A stretch of 52,840 bases of DNA from Oligella ureolytica DSM 18253 (GCF_000373745.1 NZ_KB892290.1:1-52840); one strand, 5' to 3'. Counted from the stretch's first letter, positions 18,006-28,560 are shown. Notes: generated by a model not told the origin, from the sequence alone. A program made the numbers and translations.

Positions 18006-18008
18006 ACA

Positions 18009-19097
18009 ATGGCCTACGATACGTTTTTATCTCAGAACGAGGTAGATTCCCTGTTCGCAGAAATCGAAGGTACCCCCACGCCTAAAACAATCCAGGAAGA
18101 ACCGGTTTACCCGGATGGCGTGCGCCCGTATGACCTGTCATCGCCCGAGCGCATTGTACGCAAACGGATGCAAACCTTCGAGCTCATTAACGAACGTTTT
18201 GCCCGCAACCTGCGTGCCGTACTGCTTAGTTTCATGCGGCGCAATGCCGATGTGTCGGTATTGCCCATTAAAATCCAGACTTTTTCCGAGTTTGAGCGCA
18301 ACCTGCCCGTGCCCAGCAACCTGAATATGGTCAAGCTAAGCCCCTTGCGCGGCATGTCGCTGTTCTGTTTCGACCCTACCCTGGTGTTTCTGGTTATTGA
18401 AACCCTGTTTGGCGGCCAAATCCAGCAAAACACCCGTGTTGAAGGGCGTGATTTCACCGCGACCGAACAACGCATTATCCAGCGTCTGCTTACCCATACC
18501 CTTGAAAGTTATGCGCACTCCTGGAAGCCGGTATACCCTATTGAATACCGTTACCTGCGCTCTGAAATGCACACCAAGTTTGCCAACATTACCGGTGCCA
18601 ACGAAATTGTCGTGGTTACCCCCATTCGCATTGAATTTGGCACGATGGGCGGTTTGCTGAATGTGTGCCTGCCCTATTCCATGATAGAACCCTTACGCGA
18701 CCTGTTAACCCAGCCTTTTCAGGATGAAACCGAAAAAGGCATCGAAAACAAATGGCTGCGCCAGCTGGCCGGGCAACTGCCTGAAGCCGAAGTGGAGCTG
18801 GTGGCAAATTTCACAACCATTGAAACCAGTGTTGCCGAATTGCTTGATTTGCAAGAGGGAATGGTGCTGCCTATCGAGCTTCCCGCTGAAGTAACCGCCA
18901 CCATTGAAAACGTGCCGGTTTTAAAAGCCAAGTACGGAACTTATAACAATCATTACGCCTTAAACGTGACCGAACACCTGGAGGTACCTGTATTTGATGT
19001 ACCCGAAAGCCAGCCAGCGCCTGTCACCCATGTTTCCATCGACGAGGAAATCGACCTTGATGACGAAGACAGCAATGTCTCTCAAACAAGCCGCTGA
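18009..19097 (+). CDS. fliM: Flagellar motor switch protein FliM
   Basis: A 362-residue C-ring protein that binds phospho-CheY. The N-terminal peptide LSQNEVDSLFAEI (residues 7-19) is the CheY-binding helix. The middle CheC-like domain begins near YDLSSPERIVRKRMQTFELI and includes PLRGMSLFCFDPTLVFLVIE. The C-terminal domain has the SpoA/FliN-like fold. The tail is unusually acidic (EEIDLDDEDS, about residues 345-356). It sits between fliL and fliN. Confidence 0.96.
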   Translation: MAYDTFLSQNEVDSLFAEIEGTPTPKTIQEEPVYPDGVRPYDLSSPERIVRKRMQTFELINERFARNLRAVLLSFMRRNADVSVLPIKIQTFSEFERNLPVPSNLNMVKLSPLRGMSLFCFDPTLVFLVIETLFGGQIQQNTRVEGRDFTATEQRIIQRLLTHTLESYAHSWKPVYPIEYRYLRSEMHTKFANITGANEIVVVTPIRIEFGTMGGLLNVCLPYSMIEPLRDLLTQPFQDETEKGIENKWLRQLAGQLPEAEVELVANFTTIETSVAELLDLQEGMVLPIELPAEVTATIENVPVLKAKYGTYNNHYALNVTEHLEVPVFDVPESQPAPVTHVSIDEEIDLDDEDSNVSQTSR

Positions 19098-19125
19098 CCT
19101 TTAAATTTTTTGATCTGACCAAAGC

Positions 19126-19569
19126 ATGAGTAATACAACCCCACCTTCAGACGATATCAACCAGGATGACCTGGCCAGCGAATGGGAAAAGGCCATGGCC
19201 GAACAGGCCGAACAGGCCCAGCAAGCCAGCCAGCCAGAGACCCAAGACACTGATTCCATTTTCCAGTCTTTTGACCCCGAACCGCAGCAAAATGTCCATG
19301 ATATTTCACTGATTAAAGACATTCCCGTGCAAATCAGCGTAGAGCTGGGACGCACCCGCCTGCCGATTAAAGACATTCTGAAACTGGGCCAGGGTTCTGT
19401 AGTTGAATTGAATGCGGCCGCTGGCGAGCCAATGGATGTGCTGATTAATGGCATTCTGATTGCACAGGGTGAAGTTGTGAGTGTCAATGGCAATTACGGG
19501 GTCCGTCTTACCGACATTATCACCCCCGCCGAACGCCTGAACCGGCTGAACCGCAGCGGGCGCCGCTAG
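19126..19569 (+). CDS. fliN: Flagellar motor switch protein FliN
   Basis: A 147-residue C-ring protein. The last about 80 residues form the SpoA domain: IPVQISVELGRTRLPIKDIL, then LGQGSVVELNAAAGEPMDVL and GVRLTDII. The first about 55 residues are a Gln/Ala/Glu-rich extension that probably serves FliH binding. It is followed 18 bp later by the fused fliO-fliP gene. Confidence 0.96.
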   Translation: MSNTTPPSDDINQDDLASEWEKAMAEQAEQAQQASQPETQDTDSIFQSFDPEPQQNVHDISLIKDIPVQISVELGRTRLPIKDILKLGQGSVVELNAAAGEPMDVLINGILIAQGEVVSVNGNYGVRLTDIITPAERLNRLNRSGRR

Positions 19570-19587
19570 GCACTGCAAGCTCAAGAC

Positions 19588-20724
19588 ATGAACGAAGTTG
19601 CCATTATCAGGGTATTTGCCGCATTGGGGCTGGTGCTTTTATGCATTATCCTGTTTGGCCTGGTAGTTCGTAAAACGGGTTTTCCCGGCAAATTGGGCAG
19701 GGCCGGCAGCCTGCCCGTTATTTCCCGCACACCGCTTGGGCAACGTACTGAAATTGTGGTGGTACAGGCCGGGCAGGAACATTTGGTATTGGGCGTGACG
19801 GCCCAGCAAATAAATTTACTGCATAAAATGCCGGCCCCGGAAACCGCCGCTACCGGCACGAAACACGCCACCAGCAAGCCGGCTGGCAATCCCGAAGAAA
19901 ACTTGCCTGATACCCCTGGGGCCCCTGGTTTGCCTGCCGAAAAGCGCGCTTTCCATAAAACCCTGCTGCATCACTTAAACCGGCGTTTTCTGGTGCTGCC
20001 TTTCCTGTTTGGCATGCTGTTTCTGGCTTCCGACACGGTTTTTGCGCAGGCCCTGCCCGCCCTGAGCAGCACCAGCAACCCCGACGGCTCTGAAACCTAT
20101 TCCCTTAGCATGCAAACCCTGATCCTGCTAACGGGGCTCAGTTTTTTACCGGCCGTTATTTTAATGATGACCGGTTTTACCCGCATTGTGATTGTGCTGG
20201 GTTTATTGCGCAATGCGCTGGGTACGGGTACCTCGCCTCCCAACAGCGTGCTTATCGGGCTGTCTTTGTTCCTGACGTTTTTTGTGATGTCACCGGTACT
20301 GGATCAAATTACCGAACAGGCCTATGTGCCGCTTAATAACGGGGATATTACGTTTGAACAGGCGGTGGAACGGGCCAGCGTCCCGATCCATACCTTCATG
20401 ATAGGGCAAACCCGGGAAACCGACCTGGCCTTGTTTGCCGATATGGCCAATATCAGCGAGTTTGAAAACCCGCAGGCGGTTCCCATGCGGATCCTGATTC
20501 CCGCTTTCATTACCAGTGAATTGAAAACCGCCTTTCAGATCGGCTTTACCATTTTCATTCCCTTTCTGATTATTGACCTGGTAATTGCCAGTGTCCTGAT
20601 GTCACTGGGCATGATGATGGTGCCGCCGGTCACCATTTCCCTGCCATTCAAACTGATGCTGTTTGTTCTGGCCGATGGCTGGCATTTGCTGCTGGGCTCG
20701 CTGGCCCGCAGTTTTTACCAATAG
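19588..20724 (+). CDS. fliP: FliO-FliP fusion protein of the flagellar export gate
   Basis: A single 378-codon frame holds two normally separate export-gate proteins. Residues 1 to about 110 are FliO: a membrane helix (AALGLVLLCIILFGLVV), then LGQRTEIVVVQAGQEHLVLG and TAQQINLLHKMP. A Pro/Ala/Gly linker follows. From about residue 127 comes a complete FliP with its usual hydrophobic signal-like segment (FLVLPFLFGMLFLASDTVFA), then FTRIVIVLGLLRNALGTGTS and NSVLIGLSLFLTFFVMSPV. FliO is a chaperone for FliP ring assembly. No in-frame ATG or GTG suits a separate fliP start; a TTG at 19930 (codon 115) is the only weak alternative. fliQ follows 30 bp later. Confidence 0.9.
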   Translation: MNEVAIIRVFAALGLVLLCIILFGLVVRKTGFPGKLGRAGSLPVISRTPLGQRTEIVVVQAGQEHLVLGVTAQQINLLHKMPAPETAATGTKHATSKPAGNPEENLPDTPGAPGLPAEKRAFHKTLLHHLNRRFLVLPFLFGMLFLASDTVFAQALPALSSTSNPDGSETYSLSMQTLILLTGLSFLPAVILMMTGFTRIVIVLGLLRNALGTGTSPPNSVLIGLSLFLTFFVMSPVLDQITEQAYVPLNNGDITFEQAVERASVPIHTFMIGQTRETDLALFADMANISEFENPQAVPMRILIPAFITSELKTAFQIGFTIFIPFLIIDLVIASVLMSLGMMMVPPVTISLPFKLMLFVLADGWHLLLGSLARSFYQ

Positions 20725-20754
20725 CGCCATGCAACTGTTTACAAGGAAAAGCGC

Positions 20755-21024
20755 ATGACCTCTGAAACCATTATGTCCATGACTTATATTGCATTGCGCC
20801 TGGCTTTCAGCATGGCTGCGCCTTTGCTGCTTACCACCCTGCTGGTGGGGTTATTGATTGCCATTTTCCAGGCCGCCACCCAAATTAACGAGATGACCTT
20901 GTCTTTCATTCCCAAAATCCTGGCGGTGGGTGCCATGCTGGTTTTGCTTGGCCCCTGGATGATGGGTTCACTCACGGATTATATTCGTGAGTTGTTCACC
21001 TCCATCCCGACCCTGGCCCAATAA
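20755..21024 (+). CDS. fliQ: Flagellar export gate protein FliQ
   Basis: An 89-residue protein with two membrane helices (LAFSMAAPLLLTTLLVGLLI and PKILAVGAMLVLLGPWMMG), joined by the conserved QAATQINEMTLSFIPK. Four FliQ subunits wrap the FliP/FliR core of the export gate. AAGGAAAAGCGC precedes the ATG. It lies between fliOP and fliR. Confidence 0.95.
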   Translation: MTSETIMSMTYIALRLAFSMAAPLLLTTLLVGLLIAIFQAATQINEMTLSFIPKILAVGAMLVLLGPWMMGSLTDYIRELFTSIPTLAQ

Positions 21025-21074
21025 GCCACCATCAATGCGTTACCTTGGCATAACGGCATGCTGCCCGGTTTGTT

Positions 21075-21866
21075 ATGATTAGCTTTACCCTAGAACAGCT
21101 TTATGGCTGGATCGGCATGTTTCTGTGGCCCTTTTTCCGGATTGCCGCTTTTGTGGGCAGTGCGCCGGTTTTGGGGGAGTCCAGCGTGCCCATTTATGTA
21201 AAAATAGGGGTTTCCGTTATTTTAACGGTTGCCATTTCAGCCTTTATCCAGCCCTTTGACACCATTCCGCCCGATTCATGGGCCGCCATGGCCATGATTG
21301 CCAAGCAGGTGGTTATTGGCATGGCAATGGGCTTTACCATGCGTATTGTATTTGCCGCGGTTATTATGGCAGGCGAGCTTACCGGCTTGCAAATGGGGCT
21401 TTCATTCGCCTCATTTTTTGACCCGTCCGCCGGCAATACCAGCGTTTTGGCACGTTTGCTTAATACCCTGGCAATGCTTATTTTTATTGCCGGCAACGGG
21501 CACTTGATTCTGGTTGCAGGGCTGGCCCGTTCATTTGAAATTATTCCGCTTGCCGCCGGCACCCTTCACCTGAACGGTATCGGGCAGCTGATTGAATGGA
21601 GCTCGCAAATTTTTATTGCGGGCATGTTAATTGCCATGCCCATGATTGTGGCGCTGTTAACCATTAACCTGTCCATGGGTATTTTAAACCGGACGGCACA
21701 GCAGCTTTCCGTGTTTTCGGTTGGTTTCCCCATTACCTTAACCTTTGGCTTGCTGCTGCTGTTAATTATCCTGCCCTATCTGAACCAGTTTATGGAATCT
21801 TTCATTTATAACGGTTTTGAACAGATGGGGCAGGTTATGGATGGCTTTACCAATGAATCAGAATGA
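21075..21866 (+). CDS. fliR: Flagellar export gate protein FliR
   Basis: A 263-residue polytopic inner-membrane protein with about six hydrophobic helices. The export-gate block [20 protein letters not shown] and the later [19 protein letters not shown], with [18 protein letters not shown], are characteristic of FliR. It forms one subunit of the FliP5-FliR core. It ends the plus-strand export-gate operon and converges on a chemoreceptor gene with a 9-bp overlap of coding ends. Confidence 0.96.
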   Translation: MISFTLEQLYGWIGMFLWPFFRIAAFVGSAPVLGESSVPIYVKIGVSVILTVAISAFIQPFDTIPPDSWAAMAMIAKQVVIGMAMGFTMRIVFAAVIMAGELTGLQMGLSFASFFDPSAGNTSVLARLLNTLAMLIFIAGNGHLILVAGLARSFEIIPLAAGTLHLNGIGQLIEWSSQIFIAGMLIAMPMIVALLTINLSMGILNRTAQQLSVFSVGFPITLTFGLLLLLIILPYLNQFMESFIYNGFEQMGQVMDGFTNESE

Positions 21867-23297
21867 GGTCCATTCCTCTTCTTTCACCTTGCCCGGCTTG
21901 AAGGGTGAGCGCAGGTCTTCAGCCGCATCGGTTATCAAGGCCACGTCTTTTTCACCTTCTTCCATGCGCTGATTCCAGGCCTGTTGCAGGCTGGCGGGCA
22001 AGGCCGTTTGCGGTTTGGGCAATGCGACGGCTTTGGGCTTTTGCGTACTGTTTATTTTTGACTGGTAAATCGCCTGATCTACAAAAGAACGATGCCCATT
22101 GGTCATGAGAACCGCCATTGAATTCATGGCATCATCAATATGATGGTTCAGCAATTCGGTGGAGCTTGCCAGCATTTCCACCAGTTCGGCATTTTGATGC
22201 GTCACGTTATCCATCTGGGTCACGGCATGATTGATCTGGTCTATACCGGTTGCCTGTTCTTCGGTAGCCGATGAAATTTCACCCATGATGGTTGTTACCT
22301 GTGAAATTGAGGTCACGATGTTTTTCATGGTTTCACCGGCCTGTTCCACCAGATTGACCCCTGAACCCACCTGACTGACAGAGGCGTCAATCAGCAGCTT
22401 GATTTCCTTGGCCGCTTCGGCACTGCGCTGGGACAGGGCCCGCACTTCGGAAGCCACCACCGCAAAACCATTACCCTGCTCGCCCGCACGGGCAGCCTCA
22501 ACCGCCGCATTGATGGCCAGGATATTGGTTTGAAACGCAATGCTGTCAATCATGTTGACAATATCGGATATTTTCTTTGAACCGTCGGAAATATCATGCA
22601 TGGTGGTTACCACGTTTTGCATGACTTCACCGCCTTTTTCGGCCACAAGCGATGCATCACGCGCCAGCTGATTGGCTTGGCGGGCATTATCGGCATTCTG
22701 CTTGACCGTGCTGGACATCTCTTCCATACTGGCTGCGGTTTGCTGGAGTGCGGCAGACTGCTGTTCGGTGCGGGCACTTAAATCCTGTTCGTCGGCACCC
22801 AGCTTCTCGCCATATTCCTTAATGACCGACAGGTTGTTGCGAACACGGTCTACAATACTGCCCAGTTTTTCCTGCACGTTGACCAGCCCGCGCATAAGGC
22901 GCGCCACTTCATTATTGCCATTGATCTGGATGTTCTGGTTAAGCTCACCTTTTGCCATACGGCCAAAGTACTCTTCCACCCGGGCAAAAGGCTTGACAAT
23001 CACAGCCGTTAGCAGGCGATACACGAAAAAAGCAAAACCCAGGGTACACAAGGCAATAACAATTGAAATAACAATCATGTATTGCGTACTTTTTTCTGAC
23101 TGGGCCAGAATCGCACTGTTTTGCAGGGCAACATCGGCTGGTGCATATTGGGCCACGGCCTGGCTCAGGGCCTTAATAGCCTGCGTGCTTTGCATATTGC
23201 TGATGATTGTCATTGCCAATACTGAAAAGGTACCCAGAATAATAACGGCAACCAGAATACGCAGGCTGTTCTTGATTTGAATGGCTGATAAGTTCAT
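21858..23297 (-). CDS. Methyl-accepting chemotaxis protein with a very small periplasmic part
   Basis: A 479-residue chemoreceptor. Two membrane segments (about residues 13-34 and 73-98) enclose only about 38 periplasmic residues, too few for a classical ligand-binding domain. A HAMP domain follows ([20 protein letters not shown]), then a cytoplasmic four-helix signalling domain with the hairpin tip [20 protein letters not shown]. The C-terminal five residues EWTSF fit the xWxxF pentapeptide that tethers CheR and CheB. It is separated from flgL by only 18 bp and is likely the last gene of the flg operon. Its ligand is unknown. Confidence 0.93.
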   Translation of the reverse strand: MNLSAIQIKNSLRILVAVIILGTFSVLAMTIISNMQSTQAIKALSQAVAQYAPADVALQNSAILAQSEKSTQYMIVISIVIALCTLGFAFFVYRLLTAVIVKPFARVEEYFGRMAKGELNQNIQINGNNEVARLMRGLVNVQEKLGSIVDRVRNNLSVIKEYGEKLGADEQDLSARTEQQSAALQQTAASMEEMSSTVKQNADNARQANQLARDASLVAEKGGEVMQNVVTTMHDISDGSKKISDIVNMIDSIAFQTNILAINAAVEAARAGEQGNGFAVVASEVRALSQRSAEAAKEIKLLIDASVSQVGSGVNLVEQAGETMKNIVTSISQVTTIMGEISSATEEQATGIDQINHAVTQMDNVTHQNAELVEMLASSTELLNHHIDDAMNSMAVLMTNGHRSFVDQAIYQSKINSTQKPKAVALPKPQTALPASLQQAWNQRMEEGEKDVALITDAAEDLRSPFKPGKVKEEEWTSF

Positions 23298-23315
23298 TGT
23301 TTAAGCTCCAACTGT

Positions 23316-24548
23316 TTATCCCAAAATTTCAAACAGGCTTAAACCCTGTATTTTGCTGAATGCCATGGATGCGGCCTGCAAGGCCAGATTACGCTGCATA
23401 AGCTCTGTGCTTGCCTCATAAAAATCCACGTCTTCAAGATTGGAAATTTCATTTTTGAAATCCAGCGTGCGCTGTTCACCGCTTGCATCAAGGGCTTCTA
23501 TTTCATTCATGCGTACACCCACCGATGCCCTCACATTAAGCACCGTGTCATAATTGGCACTGATACGTTCAGAGGCAAAAGCCAGCGTATTGTATAAACG
23601 GCTTTTTGCCACTTCATCATTACTGATGGGTGTATTCAGTGCCTCGGAAAGCTGTGCAAGGGTATCGAAAATATTGATATTTTCATTATGAATATTATTA
23701 ACACTGAAACTGTCACCCTCTTGTGGCACGCCTGAAAATGCCACCTTGACCCCCCAGGAAAGCGTAATACCCGGATTGGCCTCATCAAAAACAAAAGGCC
23801 CTTCGGTACTGCCAACCACGCCAGAGGCATCAGAAATACTGACGGTATAGCTTAAGGGTGAACCGCTGAAGGCAACTGAATAATTCTGTCCTGAATTGGC
23901 TTTAGGATCAAACACTTCGGGACTGTTAATAACACCCGTGCCAGTATTGCCTGCCGCAGCACTGGTAACGTAACTGTTGGCACCCGACACCGCTTTCATG
24001 AAAATATCGTACCCCGTGTCGGCAGAACTTAACTGGCGCAGGGAACTTACCTGAATGGCGCGATTGCCGCTATCGCCCTGCCAGCTGATATTGCCAAACG
24101 CATCCTTGCCAAAGGCGGATATATTTCCCTGGTTGCCAGAAAAAAGGTATTGCCCGTTGCCATCGGTACTGTTGGCCAGACCCAGCAATTGTTCGCGCAG
24201 GCTGTCCACCACTTCACCCAGGGTGGCTCTGTCGGCATCGGAAAAGGTGCCATTACCCGCTTCAACCAGCCGGGTTTGCACCGCCTGAATGGCTAATGTC
24301 ACTTCACTTAAAATACTTTCTTCAAACTTGAGGTTTTGCATGGCAACCGAACGGTTTTCGGCAAAACGGTCATTGACCGCCATGCTATTGGCCAGATTCA
24401 ATGCGCGTGCCGCACCCAGCGGATTATCTTTGGGAGAGGTGATTTTCTTACCGGTGCCGATCTGGTTAAAAGTATCAAGCTGACGGGCCTGCTGGGTGTT
24501 AATGGTATTCAATCCGATTTTATAGAACTGGCTGGTACTGATACGCAT
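23316..24548 (-). CDS. flgL: Flagellar hook-filament junction protein FlgL
   Basis: A 410-residue flagellin-like junction protein (HAP3). The N-terminus MRISTSQFYKIGLNTINTQQ and the C-terminal helix NLALQAASMAFSKIQGLSLF are typical. The conserved motif GTGKKITSPKDNPLGAARAL is near residues 31-50. It follows flgK by 12 bp on the minus strand. The length is somewhat over the E. coli protein (317), due to a larger middle domain. Confidence 0.95.
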   Translation of the reverse strand: MRISTSQFYKIGLNTINTQQARQLDTFNQIGTGKKITSPKDNPLGAARALNLANSMAVNDRFAENRSVAMQNLKFEESILSEVTLAIQAVQTRLVEAGNGTFSDADRATLGEVVDSLREQLLGLANSTDGNGQYLFSGNQGNISAFGKDAFGNISWQGDSGNRAIQVSSLRQLSSADTGYDIFMKAVSGANSYVTSAAAGNTGTGVINSPEVFDPKANSGQNYSVAFSGSPLSYTVSISDASGVVGSTEGPFVFDEANPGITLSWGVKVAFSGVPQEGDSFSVNNIHNENINIFDTLAQLSEALNTPISNDEVAKSRLYNTLAFASERISANYDTVLNVRASVGVRMNEIEALDASGEQRTLDFKNEISNLEDVDFYEASTELMQRNLALQAASMAFSKIQGLSLFEILG

Positions 24549-24560
24549 GTCTGTTTTTCC

Positions 24561-26210
24561 TTACTTCAAGGCTAAAATCGTATCCATCAGTGTGGTACTG
24601 ACGTCAATAATACGGGAAGCCGCAATAAACATTTCCTGGGCCGCTTCAAGATTGATGTACTCTTCATTCAGGTTTACCCCTGAAATGGCCTGCTGGGCTG
24701 CATAGCTCTGATCGGTCAGCACGTTCTGGGCGGTCAGCCTGACTTCATTTTGCTGCGCCTGGATACCTACCCGGTTCACGATTTGCGAAAAAGCCTCGTT
24801 AAATGTTTTAACGCCTCCCAGCACTTTGGCCGTTTGCAGCTGTGCCATGGCCAGGGCATTGTTCCCATTGGCCGAGCCACCATCAAGGTCGGCGGCGGCA
24901 ACTTGCTCGGCACTGTTCATGGTCAAGGCTATTTGCCCGGCGGTTTGCAACACGCCAGACAGTATCCATTTATCACCGGCAGAAGCGGTGCCCGACATAT
25001 TTAATTGCATGCCATCAATGGATACGTTTTCCAGCGAACTGCCTGAAAACAGAAGCTGTTTATCATCGTTGCGGGTAACCCGATAATTGGCACCGTCGTA
25101 ATAAATTTCATATTCTGATGCGGTAATTTTGCTGGCGGCATCAGCTTCAAACCCAGCCGTTACCTGCATGTTTCCCACATTCTGGGCATTCGCCCGGGCA
25201 ACAGGAGCCGGTATGCTGAAGAAAGCCTGCCCAGGCTGGCCGTTCAGGTCAAGGCCCTGTGTATTGGCTTCGTTCATGGACAGTGCAAAGCTGGCTGCCA
25301 ACTGCCCCACTTCCCTTAAGGCAACATCCAGGCTTTCCCTGCGGTACTGCAACAGGCCCGCCATGGAACCGGAAGTCAGCATTTGCTCATCAAGGAGCAG
25401 CTGGGTTGTTGCGCCGTTTTTACCGGACGGAATATTGGCATACACCACGGTCTGAGCCGGATTTTCTGCTGACGGCTCGGTGCTTAAGGGGTAAATTTGA
25501 TTCTGGCTCAGCAATTGCTGGCCATTGCCAACCGAGAGGCTGACCTGCCCGTCCTGTTCCGTAACATTGACCCTGACGATTTGATTCAATTGTGAAATTT
25601 CATAATCACGCTGGTCCAGCAAATCGTTAGGGCTGTGATTGGGATTGGCCGAACTGGCCTGCACAATCTGTTGGTTCAGTGCCGAGATACGGGCCAGGTG
25701 TGAGTTGACCTGGGTTACCGCATTTTCAAGTTCGTTATTAATATCAGCCCGCTGCTGTTCAAGAAAACCGCTAAGCTCATTGAACTGGGTTACCGTTGTC
25801 TGGGCACGCCCCAGCAATTCCTGGCGAGCCGCCGGATCGGCCGGGTTGCTGGCAACCGCATTCAGGCCTTCAAAAAAATTCTGGATTGCCGGCGCGATAC
25901 CCACTGTCCGGTCAGCCAGCACATTATTAAGCTGGTTAATCTGGCCGCCATAAGCCGCCAGAAAAGCGCTTTTGCCTTCATTGCCAACCAGTTGCCCGTT
26001 CAGAAAGGCACTGTATGACCGGCGCACGGTATCAACCGCAACGCCCCGGCCAAAAAAACCGTTACTCGAACTTGCGCTGCCTGCCGTGGAAATCATGGTT
26101 TCCTGCCGGGTATAACCAGCCGTATCGTAATTATTGATATTGTGGCTGGTGGTGGTTAAGCGTGCCTGCGCGGCATTTAAGGCGCTAAGACCGAGTTTGG
26201 CTAAATTCAT
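24561..26210 (-). CDS. flgK: Flagellar hook-associated protein FlgK
   Basis: A 549-residue junction protein (HAP1) between hook and filament. The N-terminus has the rod/hook signature LSALNAAQARLTTTSHNINN followed by YDTAGYTRQETM. The C-terminus ends with the helix NLEAAQEMFIAASRIIDVST. The middle part is Ala/Asn/Gln-rich. It lies between flgJ, 91 bp upstream, and flgL. Confidence 0.96.
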   Translation of the reverse strand: MNLAKLGLSALNAAQARLTTTSHNINNYDTAGYTRQETMISTAGSASSSNGFFGRGVAVDTVRRSYSAFLNGQLVGNEGKSAFLAAYGGQINQLNNVLADRTVGIAPAIQNFFEGLNAVASNPADPAARQELLGRAQTTVTQFNELSGFLEQQRADINNELENAVTQVNSHLARISALNQQIVQASSANPNHSPNDLLDQRDYEISQLNQIVRVNVTEQDGQVSLSVGNGQQLLSQNQIYPLSTEPSAENPAQTVVYANIPSGKNGATTQLLLDEQMLTSGSMAGLLQYRRESLDVALREVGQLAASFALSMNEANTQGLDLNGQPGQAFFSIPAPVARANAQNVGNMQVTAGFEADAASKITASEYEIYYDGANYRVTRNDDKQLLFSGSSLENVSIDGMQLNMSGTASAGDKWILSGVLQTAGQIALTMNSAEQVAAADLDGGSANGNNALAMAQLQTAKVLGGVKTFNEAFSQIVNRVGIQAQQNEVRLTAQNVLTDQSYAAQQAISGVNLNEEYINLEAAQEMFIAASRIIDVSTTLMDTILALK

Positions 26211-26301
26211 AAATATCCGTATTTCAATGAATGATATGTCTTATGTATTAATTAACGGCCAATGTTGGAAAATCTTTAGCTGAAAGCCACAAACCGTTTA
26301 T

Positions 26302-27354
26302 TTAAATGGCGGTTTTTGTACCCGGTGGGTTCAAGCCCGGATTTGTTGCCACCTGTTGCGTATCATTGAAATAAGCCATGATGCTTATCAGCTTGCTGGC
26401 ATATTGCGGATCTGTGGCGTAACCCGCTTTTTGAATCTCACGGGCGGCTTCCTGGCCATTGCTGGCGCTTAGCACATGCCGGTAACGTTTATTGTTACTG
26501 ATTAAGGCTGCATAATCGGCAAACGATTCTTCATAAGAATCGTAAGCCCGGAACGGCTGCTGAACCTTACGGGCGACACCGTTAATGTATTCGGTGGTCA
26601 TGACATGAACCACCTTGCCACTCCAGTTGCCCGTGGCCTTGATGCCAAACAGGTTATGGCTGGTTTGGCCGTTTTCATCCATGATTTCCCGCTTGCCCCA
26701 ACCAGACTCAAGTGCGGCCTGGCTTAAAATCAGGGAAGCAGGTATGCCCGATTCTGCCGCTGCCGCATTGGCGGCTGGCGCCATGGTGTCAATAAAATCA
26801 CGCACTTTTTGCGACATTTTACCGGCCGCAGCGACTGTATTGGACAGGCTTTTCCGTACGGTACTGCCCTGATCTGCCAGCGATTTGATTAACTTGCCAA
26901 TGGAATCAACACTTTTATTACTGATATCTACATGGGTACCTGCCTGTGTTCCGGTAGTGGCAGTGGCTGTCACCAGCCCGGTTCCGGCAGTGGCCGCATC
27001 GGGGCGACTTGCCTGAATCTGTTCAAGCAAAGCCTGGGCCAGCCCGATTCCCTTACCCTGCGCCAACTCCAGTGATACCTGTTCATCGGCCATGGATTGC
27101 ACCAGACGGGTCTGGTCATTATCAAAAACACCATTGCCAAAATGACTGCTTCGTGCCTGTTTCATTAGGGTTTGGATGAACAGGGCTTCAAATTGCTGCG
27201 CAACTTCTTTTTCACCCTTTTCTATGGCTTCAAGGCTGGTATTCAGTTTACCGGCCACCTGTTGCCTGAGCTGTTGCAGCGAGTTGATATCCATCACAAA
27301 GCTGGGGGCAGCATTATTTTGGCCCGGACGCGGTGTATAGGTCGTGATTGACAT
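26302..27354 (-). CDS. flgJ: Bifunctional rod-cap/peptidoglycan hydrolase FlgJ
   Basis: A 350-residue protein with two domains. The N-terminal rod-capping part (about residues 30-115) has QQFEALFIQTLMKQARSSHF and EQVSLELAQGKGIGLAQAL. The C-terminal glucosaminidase domain (about residues 185-340) contains IPASLILSQAALESGWGKRE with the presumed catalytic Glu, then HNLFGIKATGNWSG and YDSYEESFADYAALIS. It opens the peptidoglycan for the growing rod. It lies between flgI and flgK. Confidence 0.95.
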   Translation of the reverse strand: MSITTYTPRPGQNNAAPSFVMDINSLQQLRQQVAGKLNTSLEAIEKGEKEVAQQFEALFIQTLMKQARSSHFGNGVFDNDQTRLVQSMADEQVSLELAQGKGIGLAQALLEQIQASRPDAATAGTGLVTATATTGTQAGTHVDISNKSVDSIGKLIKSLADQGSTVRKSLSNTVAAAGKMSQKVRDFIDTMAPAANAAAAESGIPASLILSQAALESGWGKREIMDENGQTSHNLFGIKATGNWSGKVVHVMTTEYINGVARKVQQPFRAYDSYEESFADYAALISNNKRYRHVLSASNGQEAAREIQKAGYATDPQYASKLISIMAYFNDTQQVATNPGLNPPGTKTAI

Positions 27355-27372
27355 GACAATTTTCCTGTTACT

Positions 27373-28503
27373 TCAGATTATTTCCAGTTCGGCCCTTAAG
27401 GCCCCGGCACTTTTCAGGGCCTGCAATATAGAGATCAGATCCTGGGGGCTGGCACCCAAGGCATTCAGGGCACGCACCACATCGGTCAGCCTGATGCTGC
27501 GGTTAACCACTTGCAGCTTGCCTTTTTGCTGTTCAAGCTGAATTTGGGTATTGGGCGTGACAACGGTTTGACCGCCACCAAAAGGCGTATCGGGCTGGTT
27601 CACGTCAAAACCCTGCTCAATCATGACTGACAGGCTGCCAAACGCCACGGCTGCCTGATCAATGGTAACGGTCTGGTTCATGACGACGGTACCGGTACGG
27701 GCATTGATAATAACCTTGGCCCGGGCCGCTGCCCGTTTGACGTCAATACCCTGCAAACGCGCCAGAAATGAAGTTTGTGCCAATTCGGAGTTTGGCCCTC
27801 TTACCTGAATGACCCGTCCGTTCAGGGCAATGGCGGCACCCGCCCCCATTACCCGGTTAATCGCAGCCACGGCATTTTCCGTTGTACCAAAATCGGTATC
27901 ATGCATTTCAAGCAGGATCATGCCATCTTTGCCTAGGCGGGTGGGAACAGTGCGTTCCACCAAGGCACCACCGCTAATCATGCCGCCATTAAGCTGGTTA
28001 AGCTGCACTTTGCTGCCCCCCGCTTCGGCACCGGCCCCACCCACCACGATATTGCCTTGCGCCAGCGCATAGACCTGATTGTCGGCCCCTTTCAGGGGTG
28101 TCATTAACAGGGTGCCGCCACGCAGGCTTTTGGCATTACCCATGGAAGAAACGTTAACATCAATGGATTGGCCCGGCTGGGCAAAGGAAGGCAGTGTGGC
28201 GGTAACCATAACGGTCGCCACATTCTTGACCTGCATGTTCACGCCCGCAGGCACGGTGACCCCCAGCTGGGCCAGCATGTTGGTTAAGCTTTGCTGGGTA
28301 AAGGGAGACTGCCTGACCTGGTCGCCAGTGCCATCAAGCCCCACCACCAGGCCGTAACCAATCAACTGGTTGTCACGCACCCCCTGGATGGACGCCAGGT
28401 CACGCAAAGGTTCCGCCATCACATGTACTTGCGGCAATACTGGCAGCAAGGCCAGCACCACCAGCATTTTCAATCCCTTTTTTTTCAATTTGCCCAGCTT
28501 CAT
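27373..28503 (-). CDS. flgI: Flagellar P-ring protein FlgI
   Basis: A P-ring subunit of about 376 residues, secreted by Sec to the periplasm. The signal peptide is a basic stretch [11 protein letters not shown], then [18 protein letters not shown], with cleavage expected before EPLRD. The conserved start of the mature domain, [20 protein letters not shown] then GLDGTGDQV, is present. The ATG at 28503 is chosen because AAAAAGG lies 8 bases upstream and gives a normal signal peptide. The ATG at 28554, just past the flgH stop, would add 17 residues and has no ribosome site. Confidence 0.95.
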   Translation of the reverse strand: MKLGKLKKKGLKMLVVLALLPVLPQVHVMAEPLRDLASIQGVRDNQLIGYGLVVGLDGTGDQVRQSPFTQQSLTNMLAQLGVTVPAGVNMQVKNVATVMVTATLPSFAQPGQSIDVNVSSMGNAKSLRGGTLLMTPLKGADNQVYALAQGNIVVGGAGAEAGGSKVQLNQLNGGMISGGALVERTVPTRLGKDGMILLEMHDTDFGTTENAVAAINRVMGAGAAIALNGRVIQVRGPNSELAQTSFLARLQGIDVKRAAARAKVIINARTGTVVMNQTVTIDQAAVAFGSLSVMIEQGFDVNQPDTPFGGGQTVVTPNTQIQLEQQKGKLQVVNRSIRLTDVVRALNALGASPQDLISILQALKSAGALRAELEII

Positions 28504-28560
28504 GCCTAGCACCTTTTTAATCTTTTGAAGCCTGTTAGTAACGCGTATTGTCATGAACGA

